From Mesostigma viride (lineage: Eukaryota; Streptophyta; Mesostigmatophyceae; Mesostigmatales; Mesostigmataceae): a DNA stretch of 64,000 nucleotides. The stretch covers positions 12,958,051-13,022,050 of the forward strand of contig RPFO01000213.1 in the NCBI GenBank assembly GCA_009746045.1, written 5' to 3'. Below the pieces are notes generated by a model that worked only from the letters and a program-made list of their open reading frames with translations, was not told where the DNA came from and did no database searches. The position numbers and the translations under genes are program-made. Positions 10,851-22,140 of the stretch are shown here, piece by piece; position 1 is the first letter of the stretch, and each line of letters begins with the position of its first letter.

Positions 10851-13685
10851 ATGCAATCTTGGGCACTCGCAACTGCAGTCCAAAGACGGGAGAGAGAGTG
10901 GATGCGGTGCTCAAACTGGGCTGGGGCCACTAGGTCGGCCAGCAACATCTGGATGTAGTTCGTGACAGGTTTCCCTACCCTTTTGGGAATGCCCTCGGGG
11001 CCAGGCCAGGTCAGAATGTGTCGCCCTGGCTGGCCAAGCCGCTGGGGGCCTGCCAGACCAAGGGCGGTGTCGACCTGGCTGGTGCGAGCAAGGTGTCCTA
11101 CAAATGCTATCCTACGCTGCCTAATCTCGTCCGAAATACGAGGCAGGCCATGATACAAAGACTCTGATGACGGACGCTCGGAAAACCCTACGTTAAGGAC
11201 CTGTCGGAGCATCCTCATAAACCGTGCAGTAGCCTAGCTGCCAGTTTGGGTGTGAGTGTCCACGCCTCGGCGCCATATACGAGAGCACCGTGAGGACGAG
11301 GACCTTGAAGAGCATGCGCTTGCAGTGCTCGCCCAGGCCCTTCGAGCGCCAGTAGGTGTTGAGCGAACTGAGCTTGGCCCAGGAAAGGCCGATGCGGGTG
11401 TCCACATCGTCGGCAGTGTCAGGAAGCCAACTCCCCAACAGCTTGAAGCGGTCGCGGAACGGGACCTCCGTCCCGTCGAGCAGGCGCGGCAGCGGTGGTG
11501 TACTGGAGGCCCCAATCACCATCGCCTCAGTTTTGACACTAATCTCCATGCAACCCCACCGCCCGCGCTTCCAGGCCCAGACAGTCCAGCCAGGTCTGAA
11601 TGTGCTCGGGGCTCGCGATGAGGGTGGTGTCATCTGCATAAATCAGGTCGGCAAGGCGGTAACCAGGTCTAACCCCGCCGCGCTCTTTCACGTTAAGGAT
11701 GTCCAAGCCTGGCTCGAACCCCTTAAGAGCAGTAAAGCGCGCACGTGCCCGGCGCATGACGTGATCCACGACAATAATGAACAGGTATGGGGCCGGACAG
11801 GACACAACCTTGCCACACCCCGTGGTGAAGGGGGAATGGTGGGGTGGTGCCTTCCGCAGTCCGCACTACTGCCTGTGAGCCCTCATACAGTCGGCGAATG
11901 GCAGCAATAAACGCAGGTGGTACCCGATCCAGAGCTAGGATGGCCCAAAGAGCCTCCCAGAGAACCGTGTCAAAGGCCTGGATATAGTCAACAAAAATGA
12001 AGACCAGCGTCAAACTGTCAGGGGGAAGGCGACGCACCTCCTCCATCAACCGGCGCGCGACAAACACAGCCATGACAGTGTTACGACCACGACGGAAACC
12101 CATCTGAGACTCACCCAGGTGTGGGTCCAGCGCGGCGCGGAGCCTGTGCAGCATCATGCGCATGAAGACCTTCAGCGCGGCGCTCTGGAGCCAGACACCC
12201 CGGTAGTTACCGAGGTCAGCAGCAGAGCCCTTCTTGTACAGCATGACGCGGATGGCCGTCTGCCACTCAGCAGGCGGAGGCTCGTCAGAGAGCAGGACAC
12301 GGTTGCAGAACGCCAGCAGAAGATCCCTAACCGCCGGATCAGGGGTCTTCAGCAGCTCAGCAGAAAGGTGGTCGGCACCGACCGCCGCATGGTACCGCAG
12401 GCGAGCAAGGGCGCCGTCCAATTCCTTCAAAGTGAAGGGGGGACGACGTCGTCAGTGGCAAGGCAGCCCTCCTGCAAGGCGGGGACTTGGTAGTCCGCGG
12501 CCGAGGAGGGGGCGCTGGCGGCGGCGGGGATCCGGCGACCCCGAGGCGGGCGGCCGTCTCGGGGTGAAGCGGCGGGGGGGGGCGCGAGCCCCACCGGTCA
12601 AGGAAACATTGTGGGCCAACCAGCGGTCAAGGCTGACCGGCGCCGTGCCGTCCCCCGTGTGCTCCACCGGGGTGCGCTGCCGCCGGCCGCCGAGCCGGTC
12701 GAGGTGGTACCACATGTCCTTGCCCTGGTTGCGAGCCTGGCAGGCCTTGGCATCCGCGATGCACTGGGCCGCCTCCGCGTCCTGAGCGTGCTCGTAGGCC
12801 TCCACGAGGGCGGCCTTGAGCACTGGTTTCTGCAGCGGGTCCCCGTTACGCTTGAGGCGGTGCCGGGCGGCCAAGACCTTGGGGTCCTGGCGGTAGAGCG
12901 GGCCGGGGCGGCGGCGGGGCATGGCCGGCAGGTGCCGGGCCGCCAGCAACGGGGCACGGGCCGCAAAGCCCGCAAAAATGGTGGCGTTGGGAGCACCCTT
13001 GTCCAACTCGTCGACGTCCGCCCGGGCGCCCAGGGCCGACAGGTACTCCCGTCGGCACCGGTTCCGCTCGTGCTCGGCGTCCGTCCAGTCCTCAGGATCT
13101 CCCCGGACCGGGCGTAGAGCAGACCAGTCAGGGCGGACCACTGGGGCGCGGCGCGCGGGGACGTGGAACCGGAGCCGAATGGTCGCGCGCACCAACCGGT
13201 GGTCAGAGCACACCGTGGGCGTGTCAAACACTCGGGTGTCCAGGACCGAGGTGCACCTGGACTGCCGTACCACCACGTAGTCCAAACAGGCCTGACGGCC
13301 GTTAGGGCCACGAAAGGTGACCAAGTCCTGTGAGGGACGTTGGAAGTGGCAGTTGACAGCAACCATCCCGCTATCCCGCAAAAAGGCAGAAAACAGGGGA
13401 GTGTTGTCGTTAGCAGTAGTGTCAGCAGGCGCAAAGCGGCTGCCAGCAGTGCCCATGGGGAGCGTGGCGTTGGCGTCGAGCAGCATAACCAAAAAGTGAC
13501 GGGCCGGAGTGCCCCCCTCAAGGCTATGCAAGGATTCGAAGAACTCCTCACGGGCCGACTCAGGTAGACCACTATGGGGTGCGTAGCCCACCCCCACCGT
13601 GAGGTGGTGTTTAGACCGCCCCTCGACGGAGGTGAAATGTGCTACCATAAGGCGTGGGGTGAGAAACTTAAGCGTGCTGAGGGCT
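10850..13685 (-). mobile_element. 5'-truncated LINE (APE endonuclease + reverse transcriptase)
   Basis: Minus strand, reading right to left. An endonuclease C-terminal two-thirds (LLDANATL, a GRQACLDYVVVR block, SDHRLV) lies at about 13650-13130, then a linker. Reverse transcriptase follows at about 12430-11600, with motif A FVDYIQAFD and catalytic YADD at 11629-11640. A C-terminal region lies at 11200-10850 (RIAFVGHLARTSQV). At least three frames are needed, so it is dead. The endonuclease N-terminus is missing: the element starts at 13685, right after the (CAATT)n tail of another element. L1-like by layout; the clade is not resolved. Confidence 0.88.
11193..12430 (-). pseudogene. Reverse transcriptase, frameshifted
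   Basis: Part of the LINE above. The first frame (12430-11723) begins with the RT N-terminal region (GADHLSAELLK, YRGVWLQSAALKVF, ESQMGFRRGR) and motif A FVDYIQAFD, where FVDFxKAFD is more usual. It then leaves frame near 11810. The second frame (11805-11539) carries YADDTTLIAS. The third (11639-11193) carries the post-catalytic block shared with 1-535. The catalytic aspartates are present in the DNA, but no single frame spans the domain. Confidence 0.85.
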
Positions 13686-14371
13686 ATTGAATTGAATTGA
13701 ATTGTAACATAACTCCGTTGGGAGAATATGTAGCACATATCCCTGAGAAGGGGCATATGGCTTTAATACATTCTAGGCTACTTCCTGCAAGAGTGGAATG
13801 TAAGCAGCACTTGCTCTAGGTGCCTCAAGGGCACCGGCACCCTCATGATCTTCACACTATGCCCAGCTAAGGGGGAGTATGTCATGTGGGGGAAGATCAT
13901 CATGGCCATACAAGAGCTAGGGCATGGCTTCTCGACAGAGAGCATCTCTCTGCATGGCATAGCATGGCTAAATGTTGAACATCCATGGGGGTCCCATTAT
14001 AGACATAGCATGGCTAAATGTTGAAGGCATCATCCATGGGGGCCATTATGGGCGCACATGCGCGGGGGCATTAATTAATTAATTAATTAATGCGCGGGGG
14101 CCACATGCTAGGCTAAGCCTTACTAATCTACACTACTGGTATATATATTCCTAGTCTGAGGTGGCAGGAGGGGGCTGCCAGGGCTTGTGGTCAACGTGGA
14201 TGACCGCCCCCCTCCAGTACGTATACCGGCTTCCCCCTTGCGCTCTGCCGGAGCTGAAGGTAGGTCGGCCATAGCTCGCGTCGCCGCTGTTGCTGGGCCA
14301 GGGTCAAGTCGTCGTCCAGCGTGAAGCGAGTCTCCGAGAGCTTCTTGCGGCATTTAAGGAGCGCCAGCTGA
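13686..14371 (-). mobile_element. ORF1-only retroelement, 3'-end family A
   Basis: Minus strand. It begins inside an ORF1 C-terminal domain ([20 protein letters not shown], stop near 14152). A 3' UTR follows that is shared with 54612-55018, 59757-60640 and 32930-33036 (CTTCCTGCA, CATATGCCCC, TATGTGCTACATA, CGGAGTTATGTT). It ends in a (CAATT)4 tail at 13704-13685. No endonuclease or reverse transcriptase lies between ORF1 and the tail. An internal (TTAA)-type run sits at 14071-14090. The truncated LINE starts directly at the tail. Confidence 0.75.
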
Positions 14372-14420
14372 GGGCTATGTGCTACAGATACTCCCGGAGT
14401 TATGTTCCTAATTTATCGCC
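14372..14420 (+). repeat. Inverted stub of a family-A 3' end
   Basis: GGGCTATGTGCTACAGATAC and CGGAGTTATGTTCCTAATTT in plus orientation abut the minus-strand element at 14371. This makes a head-to-head junction that marks a rearrangement or a twin-priming-like inversion. Confidence 0.6.
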
Positions 14421-15045
14421 CATGCGGTCTAGATCCTTCCCAGGCCTGGTGGGCCAGCAGCGATGTTTCTGCGCGTTTTAGTTTTGTGTTGTAGTTAGTT
14501 GTACCTTGTGTGCTGGCTTGATCCTTGCATGCCCGTGTCAGATTATTCTTATTTTGCGTCAGTGTTCTTCGTCTTTTCGGGGTTTTCCTTATCTTGCATG
14601 CCACTCTCACCTCCATGATTTAATTTTCCTAATGAATATACATTGACAGCGAAGGCCTGAGCTCAGGAGTTGCGCAGTTGGAACATATTGACAAAACATA
14701 TGCTGCCGCACTTTCCTCCATAACTAACTTTAATTTTCGGCAAGTTGATTCCAGATGGAATAAGAACACAATCAGCTCCAGGCATCCATCAGTCATTTAG
14801 CACGAGGACTAGGCAAAAGCCGCCCACGTCTTCCCTTTCCATATCGTAGCGCATGTCAGAATGGCTGACCAGTGTGTACAAATATCGGCATAAGTGCGCC
14901 ACTGCTGGTGTAAATCCCGGTGGCAGACCAATCTGGTGTCCATTCGGGTGCCCGGAGCCAGCGAAACCCATCAGCCTGATTTGCCTGCCCGTCAAACATG
15001 AGTGCCAACCAAGCGTAGCCCCCGCCAGGATAGCCCGACCTCTCC
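14421..15045. other. Intergenic, 3' flank of HYOU1
   Basis: No gene recognised. This is the downstream side of the HYOU1 gene (minus strand). I see no volvocine-type TGTAA polyadenylation signal near the stop on that strand. Confidence 0.5.
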
Positions 15046-18000
15046 TCACCGCAGCTCGTCCTTGATGTTTGAGCTGGCCCTGCCGTCCTCCTCCTCCTCA
15101 TCCTTCTGCTGGTCGCCCTCCCCTGCACCCCCCACCCCGCCCTCGCTCCCCTCCTCGCCCGCCTGGGCATCCTGTTCCACCCGCTCCTCACCCGCAGACC
15201 CCTCCGGCACCGGGCCATCCCCCCCAACCTCCCCCTCCCCGCTTTCGCTGGCGTCCGGCTCGCCGCCCGCCTCGGTCTCGTTGCCTGCTGTCGCGTTCTT
15301 GTCGCCGATGACCACCTTGGCCTTAGGCTTCTTGGCCTTGGCCGTCTTGGGCTTGGGCTTGGGCGTGCTGTCCAATGCCATCAGGCGCTTCTCCAAGGGG
15401 CGACGCTTGGCCGCCAAGTCGTCTGCGGTGGGGGGCCGGGGACGGGCATGGGGCGTTGGCAGGGCAGCAGGGCTCAGTGCCAGGCACACAAACAGACAGG
15501 CAGGGGCATCCACTCATGACTGCGTAGCTCTCACAGTATGATGATTTGAAGAAAAACAGCCTGTCGGCACGAAAAGCGTCCCAATGAGCATCGCGAACGT
15601 GCACTACGCGAACAGTGGAGCCTGACCAAGTTTGCGCACGTCCAGCTAGGCAACCCTACCAGACACTACGACCGTTCTGCTAATCATAGACCCTTACTAA
15701 TGCTGCCTGCCTTCGTGCTTCCCACTCACCCGTAGTGCCTATCTCCATGTCCCTAACAACCGCTTCGCATGCCCCCCCCCAAAGGCTACACCGTTGTCAA
15801 ATCCCGCTTCGATAGAGCATCTGCTGGCCTCATGGGCGTCCCACAAGGAAGGGAGGGTAACCCATGGGTCATGAACCATTCGTATGTATGGCCAGCAAAT
15901 GTTGTGTCCAACCACGTTGGCGGTAGTCCACCCCGCGCCCAACATTTGGCGACGGTGCCACCAGGGGACAGCTCGGGGTCACCATAGAATACCCAACGCC
16001 GAGTCTCACTCATCCACCTCCCCACCCACACCCACCGGCGAGGAACACGGGCGCCGCGTGGGCCTCCGCCGCCTCCTGTTGGGAAATCATCTCGTCCAGC
16101 CACGCCTCGTATTCTGCCATAGCCTCCAGCAGTGCCGCAACGTCGGTCTCATTCAGCCACGGCTTGGTGTCGTTCCACGCCGCCACGCGCGCGCGCGCCA
16201 GCTGCAAGAACTCACGCGCCAGCGCCACCGCCTCGGGGCGCGCGGTCAGCTGCTCCACGCGGGTCATGATGGGGTCACCCAGCCCACGCAGCTGCTTCAG
16301 CTTGGCCTCAAAGGCAGACCCCGTCGCGCTCTCGCCGTCGCCCATGTACAGCCAGTCCTCTGCGTCCGCCAGCTCAGTGGTGAACTTCTCGCGCTGCTCC
16401 GGCGTCGTCACCTGGGGTTGTGGGAAAAGGGGGAGGAGGAAAAGGGGATGAAGCGGGGGTTAACAGGGGGGTGAAGAAAGGGGTGAAAAAGGGTGAAAGG
16501 GAGGCACAGGAAAGAGGGGTTGAAGTGAGGATAGAGGAAAGGGGGTGAAGGGGCGAGGGGACATGGAGCGCAGGAAGAGGGGGTGGAAAATCGGTTACAG
16601 TGCATTCACGGCTTGAGTTGGGTTCACCGGATAAATACGGTCAACCCAACTTTAGGCATGAATACAAGGCGTGAATGGCTGTACTTACCTGCACTAATTG
16701 GAACTAATGGTGCTCAAGCATACTCATCTAAACACAGCTTTACTAAGTTGAACGAAGTTTTCCTGGGATGTCAAAGTCCTTGGCGAACCAACTTAAGGCG
16801 TGAACCCAACTTGCGTAAACCCAATGTAAGGCGTGAATGACTGTAGCCCCACCGCCGTCCCAGCCTCGCCAGGCAACTACACATGCATGGACGCAATGAC
16901 GCCATCGCCCCTCACCTTGACCAGATCCTCAGCCCCCTCGGCCCCCTCCTCCATCCGCTCCTTGTTCGCGTAGATGTACGACTCGAGCGCGTTCTTGGCC
17001 TCGTCGGTGCGCTTGCGCTCCAAGTCCTTCTCCTTGAGCAGCCGCAGCGTCTTCTCCGCTGCGCGGATGCTCTTGGGGGAGAGCGTGCCGACGGCCACCA
17101 CCTGGCGGCGGCACGCAGGGACACCCCGTTGTCGAGACACCCATGATGATTTGAAACACCCCATCAGTGGCCACGCCGGGACAGGCAGTGTGTACTATTC
17201 GATTATGCGAGCTGATTCAACGGACGCTGACACGACACATGGATGCCGATTGCCCAGCAGACACACAAGGAGAGAATGCTCGAGCCCAGAGATCACCAAA
17301 CAAGAGAAGGGTAGTGGACATGGCATGACATGGCATGGCACGGACGGAGCATGTAGCGGACATGGCATGGCATGGACGGAGCATGTAGCGGACATGGCAT
17401 GGCACGGACGGAGCATGTAGCGGACATGGCATGGCACGGACGGAGCATGTAGCGGACATGGCATGGCACGGACGGAGCATGTAGCGGACATGGCATGGCA
17501 CGGACGGAGCATGTAGCGGACATGGCATGGCACGGACGGAGCATGTAGCGGACATGGCATGGCACGGACGGAGCATGTAGCGGACATGGCATGGCACGGA
17601 GCATGTAGCAGACATGGCACGGACGGAGCATGTAGCGGACATGGCATGGCATGGACGGAGCATGTAGCGGACATGGCATGGCACGGACGGAGCATGTAGC
17701 GGACATGGCATGGCACGGACGGAGCATGTAGCGGACATGGCATGGCACGGACGGAGCATGTAGCGGACATGGCATGGCACGGAGCATGTAGCAGACATGG
17801 CACGGACGGAGCATGTAGCGGACATGGCATGGCATGGACGGAGCATGTAGCGGACATGGCATGGCATGGACGGAGCATGTAGCGGACATGGCACGGACGG
17901 AGCATGTAGCAGACGTGGCATGGCACGGACGGAGCATGTAGCGGACATGGCACGGCACGGACGGAGCATGTAGCAGACGTGGCATGGCACGGACGGAGCA

Positions 18001-21000
18001 TGTAGCGGACATGGCATGGCACGGACGGAGCATGTAGCGGACATGGCATGGCACGGACGGAGCATGTAGCGGACATGGCATGGCACGGACGGAGCATGTA
18101 GCGGACATGGCATGACATGGCATGGCACGGACGGAGCATGTAGCGGACATGGCATGGCACGGACGGAGCATGTAGCGGACATGGCATGACATGGCATGGC
18201 ACGGACGGAGCATGTAGCGGACATGGCATGGCACGGACGGAGCATGTAGCGGACCTGGCATGGCACGGACGGAGCATGTAGCGGACATGGCATGGCACGG
18301 ACGGAGCATGTAGCGGACATGGCATGGCACGGACGGAGCATGTAGCGGACATGGCATGGCACGGACGGAGCATGTAGCGGACATGGCATGGCACGGACGG
18401 AGCATGTAGCGGACATGGCATGGCACGGAGCATGTAGCAGACATGGCACGGACGGAGCATGTAGCGGACATGGCATGGCATGGACGGAGCATGTAGCGGA
18501 CATGGCATGGCACGGACGGAGCATGTAGCGGACATGGCATGGCACGGACGGAGCATGTAGCGGACATGGCATGGCACGGACGGAGAATGTAGCGGACATG
18601 GCATGGCACGGACGGAGCATGTAGCGGACATGGCATGGCACGGAGCATGTAGCAGACATGGCACGGACGGAGCATGTAGCGGACATGGCATGGCATGGAC
18701 GGAGCATGTAGCGGACATGGCACGGACGGAGCATGTAGCGGACATGGCATGGCACGGACGGAGCATGTAGCGGACATGGCACGGCACGGACGGAGCATGT
18801 AGCAGACGTGGCATGGCACGGACGGAGCATGTAGCGGACATGGCATGGCACGGACGGAGCATGTAGCGGACATGGCATGGCACGGACGGAGCATGTAGCG
18901 GACATGGCATGGCATGGACGGAGCATGTAGCAGACATGGCATGGCACGGACGGAGCATGTAGCGGACATGGCACGGCACGGACGGAGCATGTAGCGGACA
19001 TGGCATGGCACGGAGCATGTAGCGGACATGGCATGGCACGGACGGAGCATGTAGCGGACATGGCATGGCACGGACGGAGCATGTAGCGGACATGGCATGG
19101 CACGGAGCATGTAGCGGACATGGCATGGCACGGACGGACCATGTAGCGGACATGGCATGGCACGGACGGAGCATGTAGCGGACGTGGCATGGCACGGACG
19201 GAGCATGTAGCGGACATGGCATGGCACGGACGGAGCATGTAGCGGACGTGGCATGGCACGGACGGAGCATGTAGCGGACGTGGCATGGCACGGACGGAGC
19301 ATGTAGCGGACGTGGCATGGCACGGACGGAGCATGTAGCGGACATGGCATGGCACGGACGGAGCATGTAGCGGACATGGCATGGCACGGACGGAGCATGT
19401 AGCGGACATGGCATGGCACGGAGCATGTAGCAGACATGGCATGGCACGGACGGAGCATGTAGCGGACATGGCATGGCATGGACGGAGCATGTAGCGGACA
19501 TGGCATGGCACGGACGGAGCATGTAGCGGACATGGCATGGCACGGACGGAGCATGTAGCGGACATGGCATGGCATGGCACGGAGCATGTAGCAGACATGG
19601 CATGGCACGGACGGAGCATGTAGCGGACATGGCATGGCACGGACGGAGCATGTAGCGGACATGGCATGGCACGGACGGAGCATGTAGCGGACATGGCACG
19701 GCACGGACGGAGCATGTAGCGGACATGGCATGGCACGGACGGAGCATGTAGCGGACATGGCACGGACGGAGCATGTAGCGGACATGGCATGGCACGGACG
19801 GAGCATGTAGCGGACATGGCATGGCACGGAGCATGTAGCGGACATGGCATGGCACGGGCGGAGCATGTAGCGGACATGGCATGGCACGGACGGAGCATGT
19901 AGCGGACATGGCATGGCACGGCACGGAGCATGTAGCGGACGTGGCATGGCACGGAGCATGTAGCGGACATGGCATGGCACGGACGGAGCATGTAGCGGAC
20001 ATGGCATGGCACGGACGGAGCATGTAGCGGACATGGCATGGCACGGAGCATGTAGCGGACATGGCATGGCATGGACGGAGCATGTAGCGGACATGGCATG
20101 GCACGGACGGAGCATGTAGCGGACATGGCATGGCACGGACGGAGCATATAGCGGACATGGCATGGCACGGACGGAGCATGTAGCGGACATGGCATGGCAC
20201 GGACGGAGCATGTAGCGGACATGGCATGGCACGGAGCATGTAGCGGACATGGCATGGCACGGAGCATGTAGCGGACATGGCATGGCATGGCACGGAGCAT
20301 GTAGCAGACATGGCATGGCACGGAGCATGTAGCAGACATGGCATGGCATGGACGGAGCATGTAGCGGACATGGCATGGCATGGACGGAGCATGTAGCGGA
20401 CATGGCATGGCACGGAGCATGTAGCGGACATGGCATGGCACGGACGGAGCATGTAGCGGACATGGCATGGCATGGCACGGAGCATGTAGCAGACATGGCA
20501 TGGCACGGAGCATGTAGCGGACATGGCATGGCACGGACGGAGCATGTAGCGGACATGGCATGGACGGAGCATGTAGCGGACATGGCATGGCATGGACGGA
20601 GCATGTAGCGGACATGGCATGGCACGGAGCATGTAGCGGACATGGCATGGCACGGACGGAGCATGTAGCGGACATGGCATGGCACGGACGGACCATGTAG
20701 CGGACATGGCATGGCACGGACGGAGCATGTAGCGGACATGGCATGGCATGGCACGGAGCATGTAGCAGACATGGCATGGCACGGACGGAGCATGTAGCAG
20801 ACATGGCATGGCACGGACGGAGCATGTAGCGGACATGGCATGGCATGGCACGGAGCATGTAGCGGACATGGCATGGCACGGACGGAGCATGTAGCGGACA
20901 TGGCATGGCACGGACGGACCATGTAGCGGACATGGCATGGCACGGACGGAGCATGTAGCGGACATGGCATGGACGGAGCATGTAGCGGACATGGCATGGC

Positions 21001-22078
21001 ATGGACGGAGCATGTAGCGGACATGGCATGGCACGGACGGAGCATGTAGCGGACATGGCATGGCACGGACGGAGCATATAGCGGACATGGCATGGCACGG
21101 ACGGAGCATGTAGCGGACATGGCATGGCATGGCACGGAGCATGTAGCGGACATGGCATGGCACGGACGGAGCATGTAGCGGACATGGCACGGCACGGACG
21201 GAGCATGTAGCGGACATGGCATGGCATGGACGGAGCATGTAGCGGACATGGCATGGCACGGAGCATGTAGCGGACATGGCATGGCACGGACGGAGCATGT
21301 AGCGGACATGGCATGGCATGGACGGAGCATGTAGCGGACATGGCACGGACGGAGCATGTAGCGGACATGGCATGGCACGGACGGAGCATGTAGCGGACAT
21401 GGCATGGCACGGACGGAGCATGTAGCGGACATGGCATGGCACGGACGGACCATGTAGCGGACATGGCACGGACGGAGCATGTAGCGGACATGGCACGGCA
21501 CGGACGGAGCATGTAGCGGACATGGCATGGCACGGACGGAGCATGTAGCAGACATGGCATGGCATGGACGGAGCATGTAGTGGACATGGCATGGCATGGC
21601 ACGGAGCATGTAGCGGACATGGCATGGCATGGACGGAGCATGTAGCGGACGTGGCATGGCATCGACGGAGCCTGCAAGGGAGCACATGGGCTCACCCCGT
21701 TTCACGCACCCACGCGCCATTTTCTCTTTTCCATCTACCAGATGTCACATGCCACTACTTCTATCACCCTGAAAAGTCATCCACGTTGCACTGAACGACC
21801 ATACCTAGGGTGACAGGTCACAACCAGAGCCCAACCAGGGCCTCCTCGTCGGGCGCCCCATCCATGTCTCGATTTCCTTGTCATGTTGCCATCCCATGCT
21901 CATCCCATGCTTTCTGGCGCCCACATGATGCCATCACATGATTTCCTTCATGGCCATCCCATGCAAGATCCTTACCCCCCGCAGCCACACCTGGCAAGCA
22001 GGCTACCTCCCACACAGCACCGCAGCAACGCACTCACATAAAACCTGCCCCGGCACCACACAGACACGCACTCACACG

Positions 22079-22140
<62 letters not shown>

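Noticed and set aside
17195-21720. Three minus-strand open frames of 1475-1496 codons rich in Cys, His, Pro and Met
   Set aside because: They are the translation of a stop-free 32-bp satellite inside HYOU1 intron 6; all three frames give the same repeating peptide in different register.
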